A program made the position numbers and the translations under genes. Source: Streptomyces clavuligerus (lineage in GTDB: Bacteria > Actinomycetota > Actinomycetes > Streptomycetales > Streptomycetaceae). From it: a DNA stretch of 64,000 nucleotides. Of the stretch, positions 43,923-54,616 are shown in pieces. The notes beneath the pieces are model-generated. The model searched no databases. It had not been told where the DNA came from and saw only the letters and a list, made by a program, of their open reading frames with translations. The stretch lies in NCBI RefSeq assembly GCF_005519465.1, contig NZ_CP027858.1:4836001-4900000 (forward strand), read 5' to 3'. Position 1 is the stretch's first letter. The number at the start of each line of letters is the position of its first letter.

Positions 43923-45974
43923 ATGGCGGAGGAAACGACCGGCCCCGCGCCGGTGGTCACGGCCCCCGGCGAGGGCCGCAGCCGACGGGCCGTCATGGTC
44001 TCCATCGGCGCGCTGCTGCTCGGCATGCTGCTCGCCGCGCTCGATCAGACGATCGTCTCCACCGCCCTGCCCACCATCGTCAGCGACCTCGGCGGACTGG
44101 AACACCTCTCCTGGGTGGTCACCGCCTATCTGCTCGCCTCGACGGCGGCCACCCCGCTGTGGGGCAAGCTCGGCGACCAGTACGGCCGCAAGAAGCTCTT
44201 CCAGACGGCCATCGTCATCTTCCTCATCGGCTCGGCCCTCTGCGGCATCGCGCAGGACATGCCCCAGCTCATCGGCTTCCGCGCGCTCCAGGGCCTCGGC
44301 GGCGGCGGACTCATGGTGCTCTCCATGGCGATCGTCGGCGACATCGTCTCGCCCCGGGAGCGCGGCAAGTACCAGGGGCTCTTCGGCGGCGTCTTCGGCG
44401 CCTCCAGCGTCCTCGGCCCGCTGCTCGGCGGCTTCTTCACCGACAATCTGAGCTGGCGCTGGGTCTTCTACATCAATCTGCCGATCGGTGCGGTGGCGCT
44501 GCTCGTCATCGCGGCCGTGCTGCACATCCCGGTCCGCTCCACCCCCCACACCATCGACTACCTCGGCACCTTCCTCATCGCCGCCGTCGCCACCTGTCTG
44601 GTGCTGGTCGCCTCGCTCGGCGGCACCACCTGGGCCTGGGACTCGCCGCAGATCATCGGGCTCACCCTGCTCGGCCTGATCCTGCTCGCGGTCTTCATCC
44701 CGGTCGAACGGCGGGCCGCCGAGCCCGTGCTGCCGCTGCGGCTCTTCCGTATCCGCACCTTCACCCTGGTGGCGGTGATCAGCTTCATCGTCGGCTTCGC
44801 GATGTTCGGCGCGATGACCTATCTGCCGACCTTCCTCCAGGTGGTCCACGGCATCACCCCGACCCTCTCCGGGGTGCACATGCTGCCCATGGTGGCCGGA
44901 CTGCTGCTCGCGTCCACGGCCTCCGGGCAGATCGTCAGCCGCACCGGCCGCTGGAAGGTCTTCCCCATCCTGGGCACCGGGATCACCGCGATCGGACTGC
45001 TCCTCCTCCACCGGCTCACCGAGTACAGCACCACCTGGGAGATGAGCGTCTATCTCTTCGTCTTCGGCACCGGGCTCGGCCTGGTGATGCAGGTCCTGGT
45101 GCTGGTGGTGCAGAACTCGGTGCGGTACGAGGACCTCGGCGTCGCCACCTCCGGCGCGACCTTCTTCCGCTCCATCGGGGCCGCCTTCGGGGTCGCCGTC
45201 TTCGGCACGATCTTCTCCAACGGGCTGCGCGGGCTGCTCGCCGACGCGCTCGCCGGGCGGCCGGTACCGGCCGGGGCCGCCGCCGAGATCGCCGCCGACC
45301 CGAAGGCCATCGCCAAGCTGCCCCCCGGGCTCCGGATGCCGGTGAAACACGCCTTCGCCGAGGCCATCACCAATGTCTTCCTGGACGCCGTCCCGGTGGT
45401 GCTGCTCGCCTTCGTGGTGGCCTGGTTCCTCAAGGAGGACCCGCTGCGCGGCTCGGTCACCGCGCCCGAGCCCACCCAGACGCTCGCCTCCAACCCGGTG
45501 GAGCGCTCCTCCCACGAGGAGTGCGCCCGCGCGCTGTCCGTCCTCGGCTCCCGCGAGGGACGGCGCGAGATCTATGTGAAGATCACCGACCGGGCGGGGT
45601 ACGACCTGCTGCCCGCCGCGAGCTGGCTGCTGCTGCGCGTGCGCCGCCATGGAACGGTGGAACCGGCGCTGCTCGCCGACACCACCCCCGTACCGCTGCG
45701 GGCGATCACGGACGCCGCCCGGCAACTGGAGGAACGCGCGCTCGTACGCAGGGAAGGGGTGCAGCTCCTGCTCACCGACCGGGGTCTGGAGACCGCCGTA
45801 CGGCTGGCCAAGGCGCGCGAGGAGTCACTGGCGGAGCTGCTGGGCGACTGGTGGGGGCCGGACCGGCCCACCGACCTCGTCCAACTGGTGGAGGAGCTGA
45901 CCGGCGAGTTGTGCGGCTCGGACCAGGAACGGCCGGACGGACACCTTCCGGCCCGTGACCACCGGGCCCCCTGA
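43923..45974 (+). CDS. DHA2 family MFS drug efflux protein with C-terminal winged helix
   Basis: A 683-residue protein. Residues 25-510 are a 14-helix major facilitator of the EmrB/QacA group: motif LDQTIVSTALPTI, motif A GKLGDQYGRKK and motif C GPLLGG. Residues about 525-665 are soluble and look like a MarR-type winged helix (YDLLPAASWLLLRVRRHG, ITDAARQLEERALVRREG, LLTDRGLE). Such fused regulators occur in actinomycete exporters. GAGGAGAGG precedes ATG 43923. Substrate unknown. Confidence 0.92.
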   Translation: MAEETTGPAPVVTAPGEGRSRRAVMVSIGALLLGMLLAALDQTIVSTALPTIVSDLGGLEHLSWVVTAYLLASTAATPLWGKLGDQYGRKKLFQTAIVIFLIGSALCGIAQDMPQLIGFRALQGLGGGGLMVLSMAIVGDIVSPRERGKYQGLFGGVFGASSVLGPLLGGFFTDNLSWRWVFYINLPIGAVALLVIAAVLHIPVRSTPHTIDYLGTFLIAAVATCLVLVASLGGTTWAWDSPQIIGLTLLGLILLAVFIPVERRAAEPVLPLRLFRIRTFTLVAVISFIVGFAMFGAMTYLPTFLQVVHGITPTLSGVHMLPMVAGLLLASTASGQIVSRTGRWKVFPILGTGITAIGLLLLHRLTEYSTTWEMSVYLFVFGTGLGLVMQVLVLVVQNSVRYEDLGVATSGATFFRSIGAAFGVAVFGTIFSNGLRGLLADALAGRPVPAGAAAEIAADPKAIAKLPPGLRMPVKHAFAEAITNVFLDAVPVVLLAFVVAWFLKEDPLRGSVTAPEPTQTLASNPVERSSHEECARALSVLGSREGRREIYVKITDRAGYDLLPAASWLLLRVRRHGTVEPALLADTTPVPLRAITDAARQLEERALVRREGVQLLLTDRGLETAVRLAKAREESLAELLGDWWGPDRPTDLVQLVEELTGELCGSDQERPDGHLPARDHRAP

Positions 45975-46070
45975 GCGCGAACGGGGCCCCCGGGGCGCCC
46001 GGTGCGGCGGCGCCCCGGGCGCCCCGTCCGCGAAGGGCCGGGACAGGGCCGGAACCGGACCGGCGCCGGG

Positions 46071-46403
46071 TCAGGACTTCGGCGCGGCCGACTGGACGAC
46101 CTCGAACGACCACAGCGTCGCCCCACTCGCGGCGGGCTTCTGCTGCTCGCCGCCCTCGCCGCCGCCCCGGGGGGCGTGGGCGTCGCGCATCGAGGTCGCC
46201 ATCCATGTCTCGAAGTCCGCCTCGCTGCGCCAGCGGGTGTAGACCAGGTACTGGTCCGTACCCTCCAGCGGGCGCAGCAGCTCGAACCACTCGAACCCGT
46301 CGGCGCTCTCCACCAGCCCGGCGCGGGAGGCGAAGCGCTTCTCCAGCACCTCGCGCTGTTCCGCGGGGACGGTCAGAACATTGATCTTCACCACACTGGC
46401 CAC
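46071..46403 (-). CDS. antibiotic biosynthesis monooxygenase domain protein
   Basis: A 110-residue ABM-fold protein: VVKINVLTVPAEQREVLEKR and FEWFELLRPLEGTDQYLVYT are the two characteristic halves, with the WRSEADFETW segment. The family includes quinone-forming monooxygenases and heme-degrading IsdG-like enzymes; no special residue decides between them. GTG 46403. Confidence 0.87.
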   Translation of the reverse strand: MASVVKINVLTVPAEQREVLEKRFASRAGLVESADGFEWFELLRPLEGTDQYLVYTRWRSEADFETWMATSMRDAHAPRGGGEGGEQQKPAASGATLWSFEVVQSAAPKS

Positions 46404-46546
46404 AGGACATCCTTCACATCGAGCACATCGCAGGGATCGATCCCGACCGTACCGCCCCCGGCCCGGGGATCGCGGAGGAGCCCCGCGATCCGGCCGCGCG
46501 CTGTCGGAAGCCCGTCAGCCCCGCCGGGGGGCCGCCGCCTGACCGG

Positions 46547-47269
46547 TCAGGAGACGACACGGGCCAGCAGGAACCCGTCGTGCCCCTTCGCCCCCACCGT
46601 CTGCACGGCCGTCGCCTCCAGCCGCGGCTCCCGGGCGATCAGCTCGAACATCTCGCGGGTGCCCCGCACGGCCGCGTCCGCAGGTCCGGCGTTCTCGGCG
46701 TTCTCGTTCAGGATCGCCCCGCCGCGCACCACGTTGTCGACGACGATCACACTGCCCGGCCGGGACAGCCGCAGCGCCCACTCCACATAGCGGGGGTTGT
46801 TCACCTTGTCCGCGTCGATGAAGAAGAAGTCGAACGGGCCGACGCCCGGCTCCGCCGCCAGCTCCGGCAGGGTCTCCAGGGCCGCCCCGGTCCTGACCTC
46901 GGCCACCGCGCCGAGCCCCGCGCGCTCCAGGTTCGCCCGCGCCACCTCCGCGTGGGCCTCGCTGTACTCCAGCGAGATCAGCCGCCCGCCCGCGGGCAGC
47001 GCCCGCGCCAGCCAGATCGTGCTGTAGCCGCCCAGCGTGCCGATCTCCAGCACCGAGCGCGCCCCCTGGATCCGCGCCAGGAGATGGAGCAGCTTGCCCT
47101 GGTTGCCCGCCACGGCGATCTGCGGGAGGCCCGCCGCCGTACTGGCGTCGAGGGCCGCCGTGAGCGCCTCGTCGTCGGGCGCGAGCAGATCGGTCAGATA
47201 GCGGTCCACCGCCTGCCACCGCTCTTCGGGTCGTTCTTCCTGATGGGGATGCGGGCTCTGTTCGCTCAT
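46547..47269 (-). CDS. class I SAM O-methyltransferase (family 3)
   Basis: A 240-residue methyltransferase of the catechol-O-methyltransferase-like family. It has the SAM motif LEIGTLGGYSTIWLA, the acidic LEYSEAHAEVAR and the metal-binding FFFIDADKVNN with a later VVDNVVRGG. The likely reaction is methylation of a catechol or caffeoyl-type hydroxyl with a divalent metal. ATG 47269. It is divergent from the GT87/PAP2 gene. Confidence 0.92.
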   Translation of the reverse strand: MSEQSPHPHQEERPEERWQAVDRYLTDLLAPDDEALTAALDASTAAGLPQIAVAGNQGKLLHLLARIQGARSVLEIGTLGGYSTIWLARALPAGGRLISLEYSEAHAEVARANLERAGLGAVAEVRTGAALETLPELAAEPGVGPFDFFFIDADKVNNPRYVEWALRLSRPGSVIVVDNVVRGGAILNENAENAGPADAAVRGTREMFELIAREPRLEATAVQTVGAKGHDGFLLARVVS

Positions 47270-47453
47270 GCGTCAAACTTATGCCAGCGGGGAAACCCGG
47301 GACCGTTCCGTACGCGGGACGGTCCGCTGTCGTCACGGCGCCTGCCGGTGCCTGGCGGTGCTCGCCGGTGCGCGCCGGCGGCTGTCCGGTCGGATCATCA
47401 CGCGACGGTGACCGGTCAGGCGAAGAGGGGGCCGCCCGAGTCCTTATGACCGG

Positions 47454-49718
47454 GTGATGCGACCCTCTGAAGCGGACAAGGCCAGCGAAGACCGGACAAG
47501 ACGGAACGCAAGACGGAACGCAGGGGAGGCGCGGCGCGACGTGGCGAACGCGGAGCACAGCGTGCGCGGGAGTGCGACGACGGACACGAGGACGGGCAGG
47601 GCGAGAATCGCGCTGTGGCTCGTGGCCGCCGTCCTCGCCCTACGGCAGACGGTGGCGGTCCTGGGACAGCCGCCGGGCGAACGGTTCCCGGACCTGGAGA
47701 CCTGGCTCGGCGACAACGGCGTCCTGCGCGCCGGGGGACCGCTGTACGAGGACGGCGGGTTCACCGGCACCCCCTTCGCGGGGCTGGTGCTCACACCGCT
47801 GACCCACGCCGCCGAGCAGACCCTCGGTGTCGCCTGGACCCTCGGCACCCTGCTGCTCGTCGCCGGTGTCGGCGTGGTGGCCGCCCGCGCGCTGCCGGGG
47901 CCGGTGTCCCGCCGCAGCTCCCTGCTGGCCGCCCCGGTCGCGATCAGCCTGCTGATGCTCTCGCTCCCCGTGCGCAACAGCTTCCACCTCGGCCAGACCA
48001 GCATCATCCCGGTGCTGCTCGTCCTCCTCGGCTGTTTCGCCGTCCGGGGGGAACGCGCCTCCGGAGCCCTCATCGGCCTCGCCGCCGCCCTCCAGCCCAC
48101 GGTGCTGCTCTTCGCCCCGCTGCTCTGGTTCACCGGCCGCAGACGGGCCGCCGCGGGCTCCGTGCTCACCTTCGCCGTCTGCTCCGCCCTCGCCTGGGCG
48201 GCGCTGCCCGGGGACTCCCGGACATACTGGCTCGACCACGCGGCGGGCGCCGGGCTCGGCAGCCACTCCGACGGGCTCGCGAACCAGTCCCTCCACGGCA
48301 TGCTGCTCCGCTTCGGCCTGGAGGGGCCGCTGGAGATCGCGCTCTACCTGGTGCTCGCCGCCGCCGTCACCTGGTTCGGACTGCGCCGCGCGGTCCACTG
48401 CGCCCGGGACGGACAGCTCCTCCTCGCCGTCGCGCTGACCGGCTGTGTCGCCGTCGCCGTCGCCCCCACCACCTGGCAGCACCAGACCCTGTGGCTGCTG
48501 CTCGCGGTCGTCGGCCGGGTCGGCAAGCGGGAACGGGACCGGATGCTGTGGCCGTTCCTGACGGTGGCCGCGGTCACCCTGCCCGCCAAGATGCTGCTGC
48601 CGAACCTCTCGGTGATGGCGCCGATCCGGGAGAACGCGGTGCTGCTCATGGCGGTGGCCGCCGCCTGCGCCGTGCCCTTCCTCGACCGCTCCTCGCCGCA
48701 CTTCCGGCAGCCGGTCCCCACCGTGTACGTCACCCCGGCGCCGTCGAGGTGGAGCCGGGTGCCGCTGCTGCCCTTCTGGCGGCGGGTGGTCAGCAGGCCG
48801 AATCTGCTGCTCGAACTGATCGCGATCCGGGTCGGCTACTCGATCTACTCGCAGATCCGGCTCGCCGCGACCGCCGGGGTGGACGAGGCCCGCGCCCACG
48901 GCCGGCAGATCAACGCGATCGAGCAGGCCATCGGCATCGACATCGAGCACTGGTTCAACCATGTCGTGGTCGACTCGGCGTGGCTGGAGAGCTTCTTCAA
49001 CTTCTACTACACGTCGTTCCACTTCCCGGTGCCGCTGCTCATCCTCGGGCTGCTCTTCGTCCGCAGCCCCGGGGACTACCGCTGGGCCCGGTCGGCGCTC
49101 GCCTTCGCCACGCTGCTGGCGCTGGTCGGCTTCTGGCTCTATCCGCTCGCGCCGCCGCGGCTGATGCCGGGCATGGGCTTCGTCGACACGGTCCACGGGA
49201 CCGTGGACCTGGCCAACCCCGACTTCGGGGCGATGACGGCGGTCACCAACCAGTACGCGGCGATGCCCTCGCTCCACTTCGGCTGGTCGCTGTGGTGCGG
49301 TGTGGTGGTCGTGATGCTCGCGCCGAAGCTGTGGATGAAGGCGCTGGGGCTGCTCCATCCGCTGATCACGTTCGCGGTGATCGTCGGTACGGCGAACCAC
49401 TGGATTCTGGACGCGGTGGGCGGCGCGGCGGTCGTCGCCGCCGGGTTCGGCCTCACCCATCTGCTGGCGGGCCCCCGCCGGGTGATCCTGCCCCAGGACA
49501 CCGCCCCCGCGGCCGGTGGCCCGGACACCGCCGCCGCGCCCACCGCCCCGGTGCTGGTCCCGGCGGCCCGGGAGCCCGAGCCCGAGCCGGGCGCCCGGAC
49601 AGCGGACACCCCGGGCGCGGCGGCGCAGGGTGTGACGGCACCGGGCGTGGCGGCGCAGGGCGGCAAGGCGCCGGGGGTGACGGCGCGGGGCGCGAAGGAG
49701 TCGGCCGCGCCCCAGTAG
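47454..49718 (+). CDS. GT87 glycosyltransferase fused to PAP2 phosphatase
   Basis: A 754-residue membrane protein. Residues about 50-420 form a GT87 (polyprenyl-phosphate-mannose-dependent) glycosyltransferase-like multi-helix region; residues about 450-680 form a PAP2 superfamily unit with MPSLHFGWS and GTANHWILDAVGG providing the two catalytic histidines. The last 80 residues are low complexity with repeats of AAQGVTAPGVAAQGG type. Such fusions are known in actinomycetes and are thought to build or recycle lipid-linked mannose. The start is GTG 47454 or ATG 47457. Confidence 0.9.
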   Translation: MMRPSEADKASEDRTRRNARRNAGEARRDVANAEHSVRGSATTDTRTGRARIALWLVAAVLALRQTVAVLGQPPGERFPDLETWLGDNGVLRAGGPLYEDGGFTGTPFAGLVLTPLTHAAEQTLGVAWTLGTLLLVAGVGVVAARALPGPVSRRSSLLAAPVAISLLMLSLPVRNSFHLGQTSIIPVLLVLLGCFAVRGERASGALIGLAAALQPTVLLFAPLLWFTGRRRAAAGSVLTFAVCSALAWAALPGDSRTYWLDHAAGAGLGSHSDGLANQSLHGMLLRFGLEGPLEIALYLVLAAAVTWFGLRRAVHCARDGQLLLAVALTGCVAVAVAPTTWQHQTLWLLLAVVGRVGKRERDRMLWPFLTVAAVTLPAKMLLPNLSVMAPIRENAVLLMAVAAACAVPFLDRSSPHFRQPVPTVYVTPAPSRWSRVPLLPFWRRVVSRPNLLLELIAIRVGYSIYSQIRLAATAGVDEARAHGRQINAIEQAIGIDIEHWFNHVVVDSAWLESFFNFYYTSFHFPVPLLILGLLFVRSPGDYRWARSALAFATLLALVGFWLYPLAPPRLMPGMGFVDTVHGTVDLANPDFGAMTAVTNQYAAMPSLHFGWSLWCGVVVVMLAPKLWMKALGLLHPLITFAVIVGTANHWILDAVGGAAVVAAGFGLTHLLAGPRRVILPQDTAPAAGGPDTAAAPTAPVLVPAAREPEPEPGARTADTPGAAAQGVTAPGVAAQGGKAPGVTARGAKESAAPQ

Positions 49719-49813
49719 TCCCGGCCGCCGCCCCCGGGGGCAGGGAGTCCGATCCCGTACCCCCGGGGGCGGCCCGGCGCACGGCCCGCCGGGCCGGGGG
49801 TTTCGGCCCGGGG

Positions 49814-51088
49814 TCAGCGGTCCACGGTGACCTGGAGTTCCTTCACCCCGTTCAGCCACGCCGACCGCAGTCTGCGGGGCTCACCCGCCAGCCGCAGATC
49901 CGGCAGCGCGTCCGCCAGCGCGTCGAACATCAGATCGATCTCCATCACCGCCAGCGACTTCCCCAGACAGAAGTGCGGACCCCCGCCGCCGAAGCCCAGA
50001 TGCGGATTGGGGTCCCGGGTGATGTCGAAGCTCTCCGGGTCCGTGAAGACCTCGGGGTCGTTGTTGGCCGAGGAGTAGAAGAGCCCCACCCGCTCCCCCC
50101 GGGCGATCTCCTGTCCGCCGAGCACCAGATCCTCGGTCGCCGTGCGCTGGAACGAGACGATCGGGGAGGCCCAGCGCACGATCTCCTCCGCCGTTGTCGC
50201 GGGCCGCTCCCTCTGGTACAGCTCCCACTGCTCGGGATGGGTGAGGAAGGCGTGCATCCCATGGGTGAGGGCGTTGCGCGTGGTCTCGTTCCCGGCCACG
50301 GCCAGCAGGATGACGAAGAAGCCGAACTCGTCCGACGAGAGGTTGCCCGAACCCTCCGCCGCCACCAGCCGGCTGACGATGTCGTCGGCGGGGCACTCCT
50401 TGCGGGCGGCGGCGAGATTCATCGCGTACGCCATGAACTCCATCGTCGCCTCCAGCCCCACCTCCTCGGTGATCGCGAACTCGGGGTCGTCGTACGAGGC
50501 CATCCTGTTGGACCAGTGGAAGATCCTGGCCCGGTCCCGCTGCGGTATGCCGATCAGCTCGGCGATCGTCTGGAGCGGCAGTTCGACGGCGAGGGTGCTG
50601 ACGAAGTCGAACGAGCCGCCGGTACGGGAACGGGCCACCGCGGCGTCGACGATCGCGCGGGCGCGCTCCCGCAACACGCCCTCCAGGGAGTTCACCGCCC
50701 GCGGGGTGAACCCGCGCTGCACGATCTGCCGTATCCGGGTGTGCTCCGGCGGGTCCATATTGAGCATGATCAGCCGCTGGACGTCGATCTGGTCGCGCTG
50801 GATCGACTCATGGAAACGGATGACCGCCGTATTGAGGTACGACGAGAAGAGATCCGGACGGGTCGAGACGTATTTGACGTCGGCGTGGCGGGTAACCGCC
50901 CAGTAGCCCCCGTCGTCGAAGCCCGTGGTGCCGGGCCGCTGGGGCACCCAGCAGACCGGGGCGGTCCGGCGGGCCAGCGCGAACTCCGGGTGCGGCACTC
51001 GGGCGCTCAGCAGATCGGGGTCGGTGAAGTCGAAGCCGTGCGGGATTCCGGCGATTCCGGGAAGACCGGGCAGACGAGGGCAGCGCAT
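49814..51088 (-). CDS. CYP125-like steroid C26(27)-monooxygenase P450
   Basis: A 424-residue cytochrome P450. The heme ligand loop is FGGGGPHFCLGKSLA with Cys374; the oxygen-activation helix has LLAVAGNETTRNAL; the ExxR pair region and the PERF-like segment are in place. The N-terminal HGFDFTDPDLL and LNMDPPEHTRIR phrases and overall likeness point to CYP125, which oxidises the cholesterol side chain at C26/27. Divergent from a FadA5-like thiolase, with KstR-type sites between. A 3Fe-4S ferredoxin encoded 12 kb away could be its electron donor. Confidence 0.88.
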   Translation of the reverse strand: MRCPRLPGLPGIAGIPHGFDFTDPDLLSARVPHPEFALARRTAPVCWVPQRPGTTGFDDGGYWAVTRHADVKYVSTRPDLFSSYLNTAVIRFHESIQRDQIDVQRLIMLNMDPPEHTRIRQIVQRGFTPRAVNSLEGVLRERARAIVDAAVARSRTGGSFDFVSTLAVELPLQTIAELIGIPQRDRARIFHWSNRMASYDDPEFAITEEVGLEATMEFMAYAMNLAAARKECPADDIVSRLVAAEGSGNLSSDEFGFFVILLAVAGNETTRNALTHGMHAFLTHPEQWELYQRERPATTAEEIVRWASPIVSFQRTATEDLVLGGQEIARGERVGLFYSSANNDPEVFTDPESFDITRDPNPHLGFGGGGPHFCLGKSLAVMEIDLMFDALADALPDLRLAGEPRRLRSAWLNGVKELQVTVDR

Positions 51089-51179
51089 CGATCAACTCCT
51101 GGCCAGGCGTCGGCGTCAGGGACACCGCCTTGTTCTGGCGCAATATCGCTGACGTCCCATCAGGTGCTGTCCGAAAGCT

Positions 51180-51193
51180 AGTAACGAGTTCTA
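51180..51193. promoter_or_regulatory. KstR-type operator candidate upstream of the P450 gene
   Basis: AGTAACGAGTTCTA fits seven of the eight fixed positions of the KstR consensus TnnAACnnGTTnnA, about 90 bp before the P450 start. Confidence 0.5.
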
Positions 51194-51330
51194 CAACACG
51201 CAAGAGCGCGATGGCGGCCGACCGGGAGGCGGGGTGTGACGGGCACGCGGGACGCCGGTGCGGGAAGGGTGTGAGACCGGTGCACACCCCTTGCGTACCG
51301 AGGGTAACTCTCATAAGACTGAGCGGAGGC

Positions 51331-52575
<1,245 letters not shown>

Positions 52576-52614
52576 GCCGGGCGGGGGGAGGGCCCGGCCG
52601 CGGCGGGGGGACGG

Positions 52615-52649
52615 CTGTGGGGCCGGGGCGATGTGCCCCGGCCCCACAG
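52615..52649. terminator. strong bidirectional terminator
   Basis: A perfect 15-bp stem (52615-52629 with 52635-52649) and five-base loop separate the thiolase gene from the convergent lytic-transglycosylase-like gene. Confidence 0.85.
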
Positions 52650-52747
52650 GGTGTACCGGTCTTCGGGCCTCAGGGGCTCCGGAGGGTCAGCGGTCCGCCG
52701 GCGCCGGCCAGCACCGGGCGGTACCGGTCAGTGCCGGTCCCAGGCTG

Positions 52748-53191
52748 TCAGTACCAGCCCTGGGTCTGCCAGGCGGACCAGGCGGCGCACGGGCTGCCGT
52801 AGCGGTCCTTCATATAGTCCACACCCCACTTGATCTGCGTCTCGGGGTTGGTGCGCCAGTCGGAACCGTGGGTGGCCATCTTGTTGCCCGGCAGGGCCTG
52901 CACCAGACCGTAGGCACCGCTCGACGGGTTGGTGGCGGTCACCTTCCAGTCGCTCTCGTGGTCAACGATCTTGTTGAAGCACTGGTACTGGGCGTCGTCC
53001 GCGAGCACCTTCTGGGCGATCGCCTGCGTGGACGCGACCGTGGGAGCCGCGGGAGCCGCGGGGGCGGCCGAGGCGGCGGGCGCGTTCACACCGAGGACCA
53101 TGGCGGCGGAGGTCACCGCGAGCGCGGAACCGGCCAGGACGGCCTTCGGGGTGGCGATACGGCTGAGACGGGTGAGAGCGGCGCGGGACAA
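52748..53191 (-). CDS. secreted transglycosylase SLT-like protein
   Basis: A 147-residue secreted protein. The signal peptide ends near residue 42 (PAASAAPAAP). The mature domain contains IVDHESDWKVTATNPSSGAY followed by GLVQALPGNKMA and a C-terminal CAAWSAWQTQGWY, the short actinomycete lytic transglycosylase/resuscitation-type fold with the catalytic Glu in HESDW. No methionine start fits: TTG 53191 with an AAGG site at good spacing is the best choice. It probably trims peptidoglycan during growth. Confidence 0.82.
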   Translation of the reverse strand: MSRAALTRLSRIATPKAVLAGSALAVTSAAMVLGVNAPAASAAPAAPAAPTVASTQAIAQKVLADDAQYQCFNKIVDHESDWKVTATNPSSGAYGLVQALPGNKMATHGSDWRTNPETQIKWGVDYMKDRYGSPCAAWSAWQTQGWY

Positions 53192-53467
53192 AGCGGGACA
53201 CCTTACGTCGGGGACAGAACGGTCACCGGGGCGTACCGGACCCACGCGGATAGCGGTGGGGATTCCGGCCACCGGACGGCGCGAGCGGACCGCGGGGGGC
53301 GGGCCGCGCCGGGCGACCAGACAGTTGTAGCGGGCCGCGGACCGGGGCCGCAACGGTGCGGATTACTAGCGGGCCTCGCAGTCGGCCCGCTGTGACCTGG
53401 CCCCTTGACGGCCCCGTCCGGGCAGCTCAGTGGGTGGACGGGGGCCTTTCGCCGACCCCCGCCGGGG

Positions 53468-54616
53468 CTACGAGGCCGCTTCGTGGACGGTTCGGGCCCT
53501 GTGGGTCTCCTCACCCGGGGCGGCCCTCCGCGATGGCTCAAATGTGATCTGCGCCTCGAAGGCGGCGCGCCGGGTGGCCCGGCGCAGCGCCCGCAGGACG
53601 GCGGTGCCGAGGGTGAGCGTGAGCACCAGCGTCATCGCCGCCCGGCCCAGGTCCCAGCCGAGGGAGGTCGCCAGACAGTAGGCGAGGAAACGGGCCAGGT
53701 TGTCGGCGAGCGGATCGCCCGGCTGGAAGGAGATCCCCGAGGACAGCCCGCCGAGATAGGTCCACCCCTGGAGGTTCATGGCGGTGCCGTACGCGAACGA
53801 GGCGACCGTGCCGTACGCCCCGAGCAGCCACAGCTCGGCCCGGCCCCGGATACGGCCGGGGCCCGGCAGCAGCCCCGCGCCCAGCGTGAACCAGCCCATG
53901 GCGAGCATCTGGAACGGCATCCAGGGGCCGACCCCGCCGGTCAGCAGCGCGGACGCGAACATCGTCACGGAGCCGAGGACGAAGCCGAGGCCCGGTCCGA
54001 GCACCCGTCCGCTCAGCACCATCAGGAAGAACATCGGCTCCAGACCGGCCGTTCCGGCGCCGAGCGGCCGCAGCGCGGCCCCCACCGCCGCGAGCACCCC
54101 GACCATGGCCACCGCCTTGGCTTCGAGCCCGGAGTCCGCGATCGTCGCCACCACGACCGCGACCAGCAGCGGCAGCAGCGCGGCGAAGAGCCACGGCGCG
54201 TCGGTGTGGTGCGCGGCGACCTGGGAGCCGCCCGCCGCGAGCAGCGGCCAGCCGAAGGCGGCCACCCCGAACGCGCTGACGAGCACGAGCACGGCGGCGG
54301 CGCGGGGCCCGAGCCGCACGGGTCGGCCCGCCCGGGCCTGGCGCGGGCGACCGCCCGCGCCCCGGGGGGTGCCGGTCCGGTGACGGGGGGTGCCGTCACC
54401 GCCGCCGACGGCCGCGTCCGGGCCGGTGGCGGCGTTCCGGCGGGACGCGGGGGCCGTGTGACCGGCCGTGCCGGGGGCGGGGGGCGCGGCGCCCGGGTGG
54501 CCGGTGGCGGTCCCGTCGGGGGCGGTGTCCGGGTGACCGGCCGCCGTCGCGGGTGCCTCCGGGCCGGTCGGGCCCCCGCCCGCGCGGGCGGGTGTGTCCG
54601 GGGTGCGGTGGCTCAC
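53468..54616 (-). CDS. ECF transporter S component, probable cobalamin
   Basis: A 382-residue protein. The first 100 residues are Pro/Gly/Ala-rich and unstructured; the rest has about six to eight membrane segments with PMFFLMVLSGRVLGPGLGFVLG and PFQMLAMGW, typical of the S component of energy-coupling factor importers (substrate-binding membrane unit). GTG 54616 overlaps the ATPase stop by 4 bp. The cobalamin riboswitch at the head of the operon points to vitamin B12 as substrate. Confidence 0.85.
   Translation of the reverse strand: MSHRTPDTPARAGGGPTGPEAPATAAGHPDTAPDGTATGHPGAAPPAPGTAGHTAPASRRNAATGPDAAVGGGDGTPRHRTGTPRGAGGRPRQARAGRPVRLGPRAAAVLVLVSAFGVAAFGWPLLAAGGSQVAAHHTDAPWLFAALLPLLVAVVVATIADSGLEAKAVAMVGVLAAVGAALRPLGAGTAGLEPMFFLMVLSGRVLGPGLGFVLGSVTMFASALLTGGVGPWMPFQMLAMGWFTLGAGLLPGPGRIRGRAELWLLGAYGTVASFAYGTAMNLQGWTYLGGLSSGISFQPGDPLADNLARFLAYCLATSLGWDLGRAAMTLVLTLTLGTAVLRALRRATRRAAFEAQITFEPSRRAAPGEETHRARTVHEAAS

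Noticed and set aside
43437..45725. Minus-strand frame of 762 codons opposite the MFS gene
   Set aside because: Highly biased antisense translation; the plus-strand MFS protein has clear motifs.
53192..53400. Possible ydaO (c-di-AMP) riboswitch before the transglycosylase-like gene
   Set aside because: Such genes often have one in Streptomyces, but the conserved blocks of the ydaO motif are not found here.
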